From: Cunninghamia lanceolata
Taxonomy: Eukaryota; Streptophyta; Pinopsida; Cupressales; Cupressaceae
Length of the DNA: 64,000 nucleotides
NCBI GenBank assembly: GCA_027924645.1
Contig: BSBN01000037.1
Coordinates: 2,728,001 to 2,792,000 of the forward strand
Direction of reading: 5' to 3'
Numbering within the stretch: position 1 is the stretch's first letter; the number at the start of each line of letters is the position of its first letter. The notes beneath the pieces are model-generated. The model had not been told where the DNA came from. It saw nothing but the letters and a program-made list of their open reading frames with translations, and ran no database searches. Both the position numbers and the translations under genes were made by a program. This document shows, one piece after another, positions 46,483 to 59,049 of this stretch.

Positions 46483-47321
46483 TGTTAGAAATGAAGGTAA
46501 ACAACTATAAAATGAAAACCTAGAATTCAACTACAGATTTGAGCTTAATCAATAGATAGCCAAATGAAGATTACAATAATGTAAATAAATGCAACAAGAA
46601 GAAATGAAGAATAGAAGAAATCAACACATAACACGATATTTGCGTGGAGGAACCCTTTCGAGAAAAAACTTTGCCAATAAGAGAGCTGAAGTCTATATTA
46701 TCTTCAAAAGAGATATTACAACAAAGTCACTTCCTTACTCCTCTTCAATCTTCAATTCTTCAATGCATATGTATAGAGTTTTCACTATTTCTCAAAACAT
46801 AACATTACTACCACCCAAAGCACTTATTATATAGTATTCTATACCACCAAATATGGCATCCAAGATGGTTACACATCCCAACACCCTACCTTGGAAGTAT
46901 CCCACCATTGTTAACATAGCTCTTGTAGGTTGTAACTGACTCACCAAAATGGGTGCCTAGTTTTTTCTTTCTCTCAAGATATTTTTCGTCTTCTTATACA
47001 ATGTGTTATGGGCTAATTATAGCCATGCCAAAATGATGACAAGTGTCCTAAAAACCCAAGGAGAAGTTAGATGCCTAGATTCTTCCATAACCGGTAAGAT
47101 AATTGACCAATAAATAGTAGCTCCCTACTGATAAATAATTAATTACTAACCCCAATAAATAATTAATTACTGACCCCAATAAATAATTAATTATCATATC
47201 AATAATAACATAATTACAAATGATAATGAATCTTTCATCCCTTCTGAGTACATTTACAAACAATATTTGAAATAATTAAATAAATACGATTTACAAGGTT
47301 GATGTCACCTTAATCCTAACA
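46483..47321 (-). repeat. 3' LTR of a Ty1/copia element
   Basis: It begins TGTTAGAAATGAAGG and ends CCTTAATCCTAACA, so the ends are inverted (TGTTAG...CTAACA). The copia polypurine tract lies against its right end, fixing minus orientation. It contains a 27-bp unit (AATAAATAATTAATTACT...CCCC) repeated three times at about 47126-47195. No second LTR copy was found in the window. Confidence 0.8.
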
Positions 47322-47333
47322 ATCTCCCACTTA
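47322..47333 (-). other. Copia polypurine tract
   Basis: The minus strand reads AAGTGGGAGATT directly before TGTTAGGATTAAGG, the classic copia polypurine tract and LTR junction. Confidence 0.85.
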
Positions 47334-48890
47334 ACATTATACACTGTAAATATATCCATAGGAAAACATAAATCAACTAAATACAAGATACAAGGCCCAT
47401 GGCCTCCCTGCACCAAGTGAACTCTTTTTGTGCTCACAAGCTTGGTAAGAGAATCTATAATATTCTCCTAAGTGTAAACCTTATTCAACTCTATTTGTCC
47501 ATTTGCAATCATTTCACGAACAAAATGATATTAAACATCCATATGCTTAGTCCGAGCATGATACATAGGATTCTTTGCTAAATAAATTACACTTTGGCTA
47601 TCATAAACAATCTTACTTGCCCTACAATCAAAACCAATACTTGCACACAATTTTTATAACTAAACTACCTCTTTAGAGACATAGGTAGTAGCCATATACT
47701 CTACTTCGATAATGGATAAAGCAATTGTGGGTTGCCTCTTACTCATCCAACTCACTACACCTCCAAACAAAGTAAATACATACCCACTAGTGGACCTTCA
47801 ACTATCCAAGTCACATGTCCAATTTACATCAACAAAACCCTATATGTCCAATGTCTTATCCACACTATTAAAACCAAATTAAAATAAATAATAATCAAAA
47901 GTGCCATGCAAATATCTTAACACCCTTTTCACATAATTCCAATGCTATATAGCAGGGTTAGACATGAACATGCTCAATACTCCCACTACTTGGGTAATAT
48001 CTAGACTAGTTGCACCATTACATGCATCGAACTACCTACTGCACTAGCATATGGCACATAGGACATATCCTCAAAATCATCTTCATTCTTGAGACTTATA
48101 TCTAAAGTAATCTTAGTGCCAACAAGTAAAGGAATTCTAACTGGCTTACAGTCATGCAGACTAATTTTGTGCAAAATAGTATCAACATACTTATTCTAGG
48201 ATAACTAGAGTCTTTTTATGTACATGATCCCTGCTTATTTGCATTCCCAATATGTACCTTACTTCCCCCAAATATTTCATGTCAAATGTACCTGAAAGTT
48301 GAGCTTTTAGCTCACCAGTCATGCCCTTGATGTTACTGAAAAACAAGATATCATCCACATACAAGGCAACAATAAGTATATGATCATAATACATTTAATG
48401 TAAATATAATGATCCTCTCCGCTTCTTACAAAACCCAACTTCAAAACAAATGAATCAAACTTTTGATACCACATCTCGAGAGATTGTTTCAAAGCATAAA
48501 GAGATTGTTTTAATCTACAAACCAAGTGGTCTTTTCCTTTTACCTCAAAACCTGTCAACTGGATTTTTCTATCTTGTGAATCTTCTCAAGATATGAGTAT
48601 GAGGCTGTATCTATTCACAAGTTTGCTCAACTTCTTCATGGTTGTCTTCCCTAACCTCTTCCACTTGCTTAGAACTCTCTTCTTCTTCTTCCTCTTCTTC
48701 CATCTCTCTATCTTCAAATCCATCATTTTGTTCTTTTTGGTGTGCATTTTCCATCTTAATTTCAAAATGCACTTTTTGATGAGCCCCATAATTATATTTT
48801 TAATCCATGGTTTTCCTATTTTTAAGTACCTTCCTGCAGACATTTTTATCCTTCTTGGACCAAGACTTTATATAATGTTTGGATAAGCAC
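47334..48890 (-). pseudogene. Ty1/copia RT-RNase H fragment
   Basis: Reading leftward there is first a Glu-rich linker (EDREMEEEEEEESSKQ, about 48650-48720). RT pieces follow: GKDHLVCRLKQSLYALKQ, then IVALYVDDILFFSN with the catalytic YVDD at about 48351-48367, then FDMKYLGEVRYILGMQISRD. RNase H includes SWMSKRQPTIALS, EVEYMATTYVSKE, VYDSQSVIYLAKNPMYHA and RTKHMDV, ending near 47450. Stops and shifts break the frame, and the N-terminal RT, integrase and gag are missing here. The element cannot encode active enzymes. The arrangement RT-RNase H-polypurine tract-LTR is the normal copia 3' end. Confidence 0.88.
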
Positions 48891-50200
48891 TACATTAATT
48901 ATATGATGCTTTAATGAATACATTGCATGGTTAAAATAGTTATTTTCATATGTAATGTGGTGTGAATAAGTGTGTTTACAATAATCTTTATGATTGGGGA
49001 TTTCGCTGGGACTAACTCCTTCCTGCAGCAACCAAGATTACTAACCTGCAACCAAACCGCAAAGTTCCTGCAACCAAAGGGGCTGACTCCTGCAGCAAAA
49101 GCATGCAATTACTAACAATTGTTCAGTAGTGACCTATTCCCTCCGTACAAATAAAGATAAGATGCAAGGGACAACAAGTAGCAATATGCAACAAGTGGCA
49201 AAGTACTTACTCTCCAATTGAAGACATGTTGAGACTGGTTAACACTAGAATAACCGCTTCCATGTTTCTTGGATGAGTTTGTTCCATCCCAATGTCCTAA
49301 TCAAAATTCTCTTCTCTAAATTGTTTAAGATTTTGTTTCCTAGTTTCATTATGACTCTTTAGGAATAAGAAATTATTTCCTTGTGTAAAGGGAAGTGGAT
49401 CAGTTAGTCGTTACTTTCATTAATGTATGAGCTATAAGATGGTGTATATATCTATTTCTATCCAGCATAGCTTGATTAAGAAGATTTTCCATATGATTGT
49501 AGAAGATTCTTATTTCAGTCAATAAAGCAAAGTATCATTTTACATTGTTTAATTATTCTTGTTCTTAATCTATGGTGAAGAAGTGAATGTATTGATTTGG
49601 TAAATTAATCCAGTAGAAGGAAGGAAATAGTCAACCCAAGTCAGGTCCCACTTACAGTAGGCTACCACCTGTTTGTTTTAGTTTCATGTAATCAGGTTTA
49701 GATCTTGGAACTAGATTTGTTAATTTTGTTTCAGTTATTATTATGCTATAGTTGATAAAAATTATAGTTTATTTTTTGAACTTATAAACTTACATTCTTT
49801 TTTCCTACATTTTAGTAATTTCCATTTCCCATCTATACACAATTGAATATCCAGAATCCTTTAGTTGTACATACAATACAAACATCATACCAAGTACCAC
49901 ATCCCTAGGTTGATAGATTAAATTTAGCTTGACCTTACTCACTGAGTTGCTTGATTTAGGATGAGTCCATCCATTGGGTTGCATGCATGCCTTAGCTACA
50001 TTAGGTTTAGTGATGATTGGTAGAGCTCAACATTTTTGGCATTTTGTCGAGGATGGTGTCAAAGCTAAAGAATATTATGGGTTTGAGTTAGTTTATTTCT
50101 TTCAACATCATTTGTTATACTACAAATCTACAATAGTAACAAATTTCAAACAAACAATATATCTTCACTAACATTGTGCAAAAAGCAACAATAAAAAGCT
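48891..50200. other. Spacer with possible LTR remnant before the gypsy gag
   Basis: The stretch has no gene. Around 49440-49560 a TATATATCTATTTC segment followed by CAGTCAATAAAGCAAAGTAT resembles LTR promoter and R/U5 sequence and may be what is left of the 5' LTR of the gypsy element. No partner copy was found after 57.2 kb. A CTGCAACCAAA/CTGCAGCAA motif repeats near 49020-49100. Confidence 0.35.
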
Positions 50201-50230
50201 CTGAATATTGCATGTGGTAGAGAAGAGATC

Positions 50231-53200
50231 CCCTAGGGAGATTTCTTCCAAACGAAGAGAATAGTTCAGAAACAAGTGACGAAGTTGAAACATTTTCCAC
50301 GATTGGAGACACTGCAAACTTAGAGGATATAGCCACTTGGTTTCATGATGCAATGGTTGATAAAGAAGTGGAGAACCCTACTGAAACAATCACTTTTGAA
50401 TTTCTTATCGTTGACTAGGAACGGGAAGCTGCCATGAAGAATATCCCTCCGTCAACCTTACCAAACTTCCATGGTCTGATTATAGAGGATTCAAACACAT
50501 TCTTGTTTGAGTTTGAAGTCCTTTGTTGCAGCTATGATTACACCACTGATGCACACAAATTAAAGCTCTTCCCAACCACTCTCAAAGATGCTACTTTGAG
50601 ATGGTTCATGGGATTGGGCAAAGATGTAGTGGCTAACTGGAGGACTATGAGGGAGAAGTACCAAGATTACTATCGAGGTAGAGACATGCATGGAGATGAC
50701 ATTTTTAGAATGTCACAGAAGGAAGATGAATGATGCAGAGGCATCCACACTATAACCTTCGCAGATAGCATGGATGTCTGCAGTCCAACCTCATCATCAT
50801 CACCTTCGCCATCATCATCATATTCCGCTTTACTCTGTCAGCATCATCATCATGTTTCCTAAAACCACCAACAGCATCATCATATTTCGGATGATCACAC
50901 TTATCCTCCAGCCGACTACTGTTCACCTCCTCCGCTTTCCTCCTAACATCATCATCATGATGTTCAACGGCCGCAAACATCCTCCTGTTGCACTGTTCAT
51001 CGGGCACCGAACTCCATCGGCATCATGATATGCAACAACTCCTTCGTCAGCAGGATAACCAATATCCGGTTGCCCCAAAGATCCTGATGACGATCACCTT
51101 CAGCACCTTCCCTTCGATGCTCCGATAGCCGACGATACAAACAACAGCATCATGATCTACTTTATCCGGTTCTCTCGAAACCTCCTGATGATGTTAATAC
51201 AGCCTTCTGCCGATACCTTAGCACTTAACAACGGCAGGATAAACTCGCATAGGGGGATATCTCAATATCCTGATGACGATGACGTCATATCCTGATGACG
51301 ATGACGTCACCCAATATCCTGATGACCTCTTCAACACTTAGTCAAAAAAACAAACTTTCACCCTCACATCTACTCGCGATACGCGGATGATTGGCATTCC
51401 CGATAGATGATCCTGATGCCGATACGCTCCTCCTCGGCTCTCCTGATGATGATCACCCCAACGCATTTGCACTTCATGCACTCGAAAGCATCGTGCTCTC
51501 CTTCACTTATCCGGATGACGATATCCGAACTGTCTGCAGGATATTTGCAGAAATATCCTGATGATGCCGTCTTCACGAACTTCTTCACTTAGCGAAATTT
51601 CACTTCGCCGATCCTCCAGGGATGACCCGATCCAACCTCAGGGTGATCTTCCAACTCAAACTTCTCAACTCGACCTAGCACATGCCCATGCTAGGGTCTT
51701 CAACATCTTTCAGCCGCAATCCTGCACACCTGCATGCAAACAAACAAACTACAATCTAACCTACTGTACATTACCATTCCACCGATCAGACGAGTCAACC
51801 GGTGGAATGGATCAGGAAATCCATGAAACCACTCAAACCAGCAGATCAATTACACCAAGGAGATTAAACAGAAAACGAAACAGGATCTTTATTGATTTCA
51901 AAGATGCAATACAATGATCAATCTCTCTCTCAGTCTCATTCTCTGCAACCTAGCTCGATCGATGATATCTGTCTGTATATGCAATATCAATCGATCTCAT
52001 GCTTATAAAGATTATCCTACGAGTACTACTGACCCGACTCCAAGCGGCTGGGAACTCTCCAAGCGGCTGGGAGATCCAACCGATCATACATCATGACAGC
52101 TGTTATAACCAGCTAACTAAAAATAGCAAAAGCCTGGTCAGCATGATCTTATCATGATCAGCGTGACCTTATTACATGCATTTGGTCTTAACAGACCTTC
52201 TTGGAAACACAAACAAGACCTATACTACTAACTGCCTTATCAAGACCAGCTGTCAGGTAGGTGCCTCTGCACCAATGAACCCCTTGAAGATTATGTGGAA
52301 TGATTCCTATTTTGCCTACAAAATTCTCAGCAAAGTAGGCTCTCACCAAAGTCACTAAAGTTGGTATTTCTAAGAGGAATTAATGAGGAATGCATGGACA
52401 CCTTGGACCTAATAACGAGAGGTGATGTCTCTTAGCTATCATTCAATGATGTCTGCAAAGTTTGCAGAAACTACTCAAGATCTACTATGAAGAAGACACG
52501 AGGTCTCAGAGCTCTGTAAACCATAAAGACTGTTGCATGTGTCTCTTGTGTAGAACTCAATAACCTTCTGAAAGATATGAAGTAGGATATTATCACTCAC
52601 CTTGCAAGTCAACTAGATACCTTACATGTAAAAAAGAATTAAGAAGACACAAAATCAACACTAGCATAATACTACCCTCATAGCAGGTAGAAGAAGGTTA
52701 ATTGTAAATGCAAAAAGTTGTTCAACATTGCAAAAGAAAAGAGGGAGAAGTTAGAATTTAGAGTGTTGGAGGATGAAGAAGGTCAAGTTTTTTACTTGGA
52801 CCAATGTTAACCATGGTAGCAAAGACAAGGTGTGCCTCAAGACCCTTTGTCTTATAATACATCATTTCCAAATTCTTCCTCAAATTTTTCTAATTGGTAT
52901 AATAAACCATGGAACAACATACCACCTCAACCTTGGTCAAATATGTCCCCATATAGCTAGACCCCATAGTAGGGAACATGGCCCCAACAACCATATCACC
53001 CTCAAACACATAACCAGTAGTGGTAGACACCACAAAATCTCTGGCCACAATAATAGTGAGGAAACCAACCTTGGCAAAACCCCAATACTAGTTACCTGCA
53101 GCCACAGTAGGCTTTGCCTCAACAACTAGCCCTTATGCCAACTACTATTGCATCTACCCCTACACTGCCAAGAGCAACACAACTGACTACTCAACCTACA

Positions 53201-53503
53201 CCTAATCCTAACAATATATGTGTTCAACAAGCTTATGCCAATGAAGCTATCCAATACTTGACCTATGCGGTTGAAGTTAGTGGTGTTCAGTTACATTCAG
53301 GAAAAATGCTCTCTAGACCAACATCTCTACTCATCATGAAACTTCTATATGAGAAATATTCTAGTGATGCTAATCCCCATTTTAATACTCAGAATAAACA
53401 CCTTGAGCAAGCAGAGATTGAGACCAAACAACCCTCATTTCCTGAGCGATTGAACATCAAAAGAAAGAACATGAACCTGAATTTGATTTCCTTGGGCAAT
53501 TAA
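50231..53503 (+). pseudogene. Ty3/gypsy gag, split by a solo LTR
   Basis: The frame runs from about 50231. A TAG at 50416-50418 comes just before MKNIPPSTLPNFHGL. The Retrotrans_gag core follows: FLFEFEVLCCSYDY, LKLFPTTLKDATLRWFMGL, WRTMREKYQDYY. After the inserted LTR it resumes at 52280 as EPLEDYVE, stop, FLFCLQNSQQSRLS, VFLRGINEECMDTLDL. A Pro/Gln/Trp-rich tail (YNKPWNNIPPQPW) lies near 52890-53060. Then VSGVQLHSGKM and PSFPERL lead toward protease. Multiple stops make it dead. Gag would form the particle. No clear CCHC knuckle was seen. Confidence 0.85.
50731..52274. mobile_element. 1544-bp solo LTR inserted in gypsy gag
   Basis: It begins TGATGCAGAGGCATC and ends GGTGCCTCTGCACCA, so the ends are inverted with 13 of 15 matches. 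It is flanked by ATGAA at 50726-50730 and 52275-52279. The gag reading picks up across the insertion. No ORF or internal region is present, so it is a lone LTR left by recombination. It is far richer in CpG than the surroundings and has repeated CCTGATGA words, including two copies of ATCCTGATGACGATGACGTC near 51270-51310. A TATA-like TTATAAAG lies near 52003. Confidence 0.9.
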
Positions 53504-56500
53504 AGAATGTCTACATCAAGATTTCATTGGTCCAAGCTATCAAAGATGTACCTATCTATACTAAAACTATAAGAGAACTATGCTTGAAAAATCCAAGAAG
53601 AAAATGTAAGGACCCACAAACTATCCATGTAATTGGACAACTTGCTGACATCATGTTGGGCAATATAGTTTTTCTAAAATACGCAAACCCTAGCATCCTA
53701 GTTGTAGATGTGCATATCAATGGCACCCTTATAAAGAATACTCTAATTGACCTAGGTGTTGCCATTAATGTTATGACCAAGGAGACCATGACAATTCTAC
53801 AATTGTTGAACTTACGACCAACACCTACAATGCTACAATTGGCAAATAGATCAACAGTTAAACCTAAGGGGGTCATTGAGGATTTGGTTATCACACAAGA
53901 TTCTTGGGAATACCCTGCTAACTTTGTGGTCCTATAGCCAAAGGATAACCTAGGAGGATACCCGCTTATCTTAGGATGCTTGTGGTTAACCATAGCAGAT
54001 GCTTTTATTGGCTACAGGTCAGGTAACATGATTATTTCTAATGGAAATGTCACAAAAAATTGGTCTTGCATCCTCCATCCCAACCATTTTCTAAACGTGA
54101 ACAATTTGTGTGGCCAGATCTTTAGGATAATGATCAATACTCTATCCAAACCCTCATGACTATAGAAAGAAGCCCTTTGATAAACATCAAGGAAGAGGAC
54201 ATTGTGATTACAAACATAATACAAATCAATTATGGAGTAGATCCTCTGTTGGATAACTGGTTGACCTATGTATCTTTCCCATTACATAACATTTTTCTTG
54301 TAGAACACTCGTCCAACTATGACTTTAACATCAACACATTCCAGCATTTATTACCCCATACTTGCTACCTCAACACTTTATGTCCCAACGTATCCTCCAT
54401 GCAATCTTTAACAAAATAAGTCAAAATTTCTCTAGATGGAATGTTGAACATTAATAACCAATTGACCCTACAGCAACAAAACGAGCTGACTTCCATGCTA
54501 CAGGCTCATAAGATAGCTTTTACATGGGATTACCATGATATGAAAGGATTAGATCCAAACCTATGTACGTACCGTATTTACATCAAGGATGACTGTAAGC
54601 CTATTAGACAGCCCCAAAGGAGGATGAACCCTGCAATCCAAACCATTGTAAAAGAAGAACTCAAAAAATTATTGGATGTCAGTTTCATATACCTAATATC
54701 GTTTGATAGCCAATGGGTCTCTCCTTTAGTCATAGTGCCAAAGAAAAGAGGAAAATGGAGTGTGTGTATAGACTATATGGAACTTAATGCTGCCACAAGC
54801 AAGGATCATTTTCCTTTACCTTTTATTGACCAAGTTCTAGATTCCTTAGCTGAAAAGAAATACTTTTCCTTTATGGATAAATTCAATGGATACAATCAGA
54901 TCCAGATTGCACCCGAGGACCAAGACAAAATGATATTTACTTGTCTTTGGGGTACCTAAACTTATGCAGTCCTTCCCTTTGGTCTATGTAATGCCCCTAC
55001 CACTTTCCAAAGGGTAGTACTCAACATTTTCTCTGATCTTACACATGATTGTTTGGAAGTCTATATGGATGATTTCACAGCTCATGGTAACAGCTACACT
55101 AAAGCCTTAGCAAATATAGAAAAAGTCCCACAACGGTGTCAAGACCATAACCTCTCCCTCAGTAATGAGAAGTGTTATATGATGATGGAAGAGGGAATAT
55201 TCTTAGGCCACTATGTCTTATAGGCAGGTATACAGGGAGACCCAGCCAAAATCAAAGTTATCGCTAATCTGCTTATACTTCAAAAGCATAAAGACATCAG
55301 AAGTTTTCTTGGACATCTAGGTTACTAATGATGATTCATAAAGGATTTTAGCAAACCAACTACCCCTTTGTTTGTCCTACTTACAAAGGATGTTGATTTC
55401 AATTGACCCCTACATGCCAAGATGCTTTCTAATCCTTAAAGGAGTCCCTGACAACTGCACCTGTGTTAAGAGGACCAAATTGGACATTACCCTTCCATAT
55501 TCACATGGATGCATCTGATTATGTTGTAGGAGTTGTTTTAGGTCAGAAGGAAGGTTCAGTGGAGTATGTTATTTATTTTATCAGTAAGAACCTTCAAGCA
55601 ATAGAGTTGAATTACACTGTCACTGAGAAAGAACTCCTAGATATGATCTACGCGATAAACAAGTTTAGGCATTACATAACTGGCTATCCTATATTTGTCC
55701 ACACTGATCATGCAACCATATGGCATCTCATGAACAAACCTATAGTTAGTGGAAGGTTAGTTAGGTGGTTGCTGCTACTGCAAGAATTTGATATAATAAT
55801 AATTGATAAACTAGGTAAAGTAAATGTAGTAGTAGACTTCCTTTCTAGACTGACCCTTGATGTTGAGGAACCTATTATAGATGACTCATTTCTAAATGAG
55901 CATTTGTTTGCCCTAACTATGCAGAATTCTTGGTATGCAAATATTGCTAACTATTTGGTTGCAGGTAGAACACCGCCTCATTTCTCACTGAGAGAAAAAT
56001 GACAATTGGTAGAGAAGAGTATTCCATACTCTTGGATTGCTAGATATCTATTTTATACTAGCCCTAATAACATCATGCACACATGTGTATTAGAGAGGAT
56101 GAGGTCTATGATATTCTAAAAGTTTGCCATGATTAACCCTATGGAGGACACTTTGCATCAAATAAGATAACATTCAAGATATTAAAATTTGGATATTATT
56201 AGCCGACATTGCATAAGGATGCAGTTGTATATACCAGAAGATGTGACCATTCTCAAAGAATGGGCGGATCAACTAGGACTAATGAAATGCCCTTGCAAGC
56301 ACAACTAGTACAAGAAACTTGTGACAAATAGGGCCTAGACTTTATAGGCCCTATTGATCCAAGGTCCAACAAAAAAGAATACACACTACTCTACATTGAC
56401 TACTTGACCAAATGGGTGGAAGTCAAGGCTCTTCGACACGCTAGAGATGAAAAGGTAGCATAATTTCTCTATGAATAAATCTTAACCAGATATGGAGTAC

Positions 56501-57200
56501 CCAAAAAAATTGTTACTGATCAAGGGCCACAATTCACCTCTGAATTAATTTCTACCCTTGTCAAGGAATATGCACTTTAGCACAAGAAATATACTCCTTA
56601 TCATCCTCAATCTAATGGCTAGATGGGAGTTACCAATAGGGAAATAGAGGAAATTTTGACCAAATTGTAGCTTTTCACAAAAGGGATTGGGCTAACCACC
56701 TTCCTGAAGCAATTTGGGCTTACAAGACAACATGGAAAACAACAATAGGGTTTACACCCTACGAGTTGGTATATGGTAAAACAACAGTCCTCCCCATTGA
56801 ATTTAAACATAGAACTTTGAGAACAACATTGGAGTTAGGTATAGATCTTTCCAAAGCATAACAAGAACAGATAACTCAGATGAATGCCCCAGATGAACTA
56901 CAAAAGGAAGATTTTCACCATATAGAGGTCGTGCAAAAACATATGATAGGATGGCATGATCGATTTATCAAAACCAGAGAATTTCAGTAAGGTAATTAGG
57001 CATTGTTATATGATTCACGATACAAAGATCATAAAGTTAAACTACAGATGCACTGGTTAGGACCCTATGAGATAGTTGAGGTATTTTTAAATGGAGCAGT
57101 CATGCTGGTAACCATTAACCCTGTCATATTTTCATTAATGGTCAATGGGCATCGCTTGAAACATTACAAGAAACCACTCAATAGGGATCAATTTCTTTAA
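53504..57200 (+). pseudogene. Ty3/gypsy pol: protease, RT, RNase H, integrase
   Basis: The domains appear in gypsy order. Protease is near 53700-53930, with NTLIDLGVAINVM (the plant-type D-L-G active site). RT is at 54441-55330: SPLVIVPKKRGKWSVCIDY, FSFMDKFNGYNQI, PFGLCNAPTTFQR, and YMDD near 55057. RNase H is at 55463-55860: FHIHMDASDYVVG, NYTVTEKELLDMIYA, HTDHATIWHLM. Integrase is at about 56080-56660: GLDFIGPI, VTDQGPQFTSE, PYHPQSNG, NREIEEI, giving the D, D, E residues. The tail ends VNGHRLKHYKK. No chromodomain is evident. Stops at 54957, 56578 and 56620 among many others show an old, inactive copy. The lineage is probably a non-chromovirus gypsy; this is an inference. Confidence 0.9.
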
Positions 57201-57414
57201 TATGTGTCAAATGACAAAGGAATGGGATCACTAATACCAGACAACATGATAGAAGATGAGCCTTCCATCTTAGACCCTATCATCAATTAGGTATAATATT
57301 TTTATGTTTTGTTTAAAAAAACTGCAATGAAAACCCTTTTGGTCACTATTGGTTCTCAAATAACACTACCACACACTTGGTAGCCCTTCCATACTTCAAT
57401 CTCTTCCAGTATTT

Positions 57415-57640
57415 ATGTTCCCGTAGCATCTCACTGAGTGTTCCTACAGCATCTCACTTAGTGTTCCTATAGCATCTCACCAAGTGTTCCTATAGCAACT
57501 TTACGACAAACCTATAGCACTTGTTCCTGCAGCACCTCTCCAAGGAACCTATAGCACTTGTTCCTGCAACAACTATCTGAGGGACCTATAGCACTTATTC
57601 TTGCAGCACCTCTCCGAGGGACCTATAGCCTTTGCACTTG
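57415..57640. repeat. Minisatellite of about 23-48 bp units
   Basis: GTTCCTATAGCATCTCACCA-type units repeat from about 57418, shading into GACCTATAGCACTTGTTCCTGCAGCACCTC units to about 57640. It lies just after the gypsy pol end. Confidence 0.75.
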
Positions 57641-57829
57641 CAGCCTCACTCACCTCCTTCATGCACCATCAATATCATGAGTTCCTACAACATCTGACGC
57701 AACCTTCATGCAACATTTCAAATCATCAATCCTACAACCAAGTCTTCTCACCGTGCACCTACAACAACTTTAACCACCTACCATATCATTTTGTCGTCAC
57801 CTCAATCACTCAACTATCACAATAAATGG

Positions 57830-58500
57830 CTAGCTCACACCAACCACCAATTCCTCCACTGTCACCTATCATAACCATCCATCATTATTGACGCATGTAA
57901 GATTTTTTGTAACTACTTTGCTCCCACTTTGCATTGGTTAATAATTATTTTGTTTCATGAAATGTTTATGATTGCATTTTTAATTAGTGACGTGCTTGTC
58001 TATTTATTATTACACTCACGTTGTCATCATCACCCTTCATTTTGATTACCATTTCGTGAGGACACGTGCCATACTTAGTTGGGGGGGTAATAGTCTTATC
58101 AACCTATTCAACATCTCGTTAGTCGCTTGCCAGTGTATGCAACTGCCAAATCACTTGTACGAATCTTATTCTTACCACATCACCCTTGCAAGCCTTAAAT
58201 GCACATACACATGCAACATGATGTGAACTAAATGTTCAAATAATGTCTGCATGTGTTGCAGATATTAAATGAAAAACACAACATTCTTAGTCACCAAAGA
58301 AAACCATAGCTAGCTTGCTGAATTTCCTAAGAACTATCTATGTTTGGTCTAAAATTTATCTAGAAACTGTAAGAAAAATGTTTAAATTTGAAGAACTGTT
58401 CTAGAAATTGACCAAATTTGGAAAACAAACGCATAAGGATGAGAGGTGTTTTGGTAAGAAGAGAACCTACAGTCCATACCACCCTGCTCAATGATAATGA
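57830..58500. other. Untranslated or intergenic sequence after gypsy pol
   Basis: No gene. It includes a run GTTGGGGGGGTAA near 58079 that resembles a polypurine tract, but no LTR beginning TG follows. Confidence 0.4.
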
Positions 58501-58525
58501 ATTTCTTCCCATCTTCCAGTAGGCT

Positions 58526-59045
58526 AGATGGATGGACTATTTTCAAAGGTTAGATGGGTATAATGATGAGATTCTAGTTGAGTTCACGAGAACTTGGAAT
58601 AATGGAGAAGCATTGGTAAAGGGGTTGAGGATAAATGCCTCGGAGAGAGCCATAGTTGAAGCTAAAGGGCTTCCAGCGGCATGAGAAAATTTTCCAGAGA
58701 GGGGGGATGCAGTAGCAGACATGAATGAATTTATTAAAGTTGGAGAACAATTTGAAGTCACCTCACAAGGAACTAGGTGTCTGTCACTATCGCCACAATG
58801 GGCACATGTGGCTACTCATATCATCAGATATTTGATGTGTTAAGGTAGGCAATCCTTTCTCTACAATGTTCATTTTATTGTTAAGCCACATGCGACATGG
58901 GAGGCTTGTAGATGTCCCCAAGTTTTTAGCTCATTTATTAAAAAGAATGGTGAAAGAGTACCAAAAGGGCACAACAACTGCATTGTCACACCATGGCCTC
59001 ATCCAGCTTTGGTAAAAAAGAGTTTAAATGAGTAGTTTAAAAAAG
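58526..59045 (+). pseudogene. Fragment of another plant retroelement ORF
   Basis: The frame MDYFQRLDGYNDEILVEF, then NNGEALVKGLRINASERAIV and AKGLPAA, stop, continues with ENFPERGDAVADMNEF and WAHVATHIIRYL. I recall GYND...EFARSF/GLPL-type hypothetical ORFs as frequent in plant, especially conifer, repeats. No domain name can be given. At least two stops break it. Confidence 0.5.
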
Positions 59046-59049
59046 TACC

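Noticed and set aside
50774..51588. His/Ile-rich and other short frames in the solo LTR
   Set aside because: They come from CATCATCAT and CCTGATGA repeats; an LTR is not expected to encode protein.
58079..58092. G-run as polypurine tract of the gypsy element
   Set aside because: It is followed by TAATAG rather than an LTR starting TG, and no LTR pair could be found around 49-58 kb.
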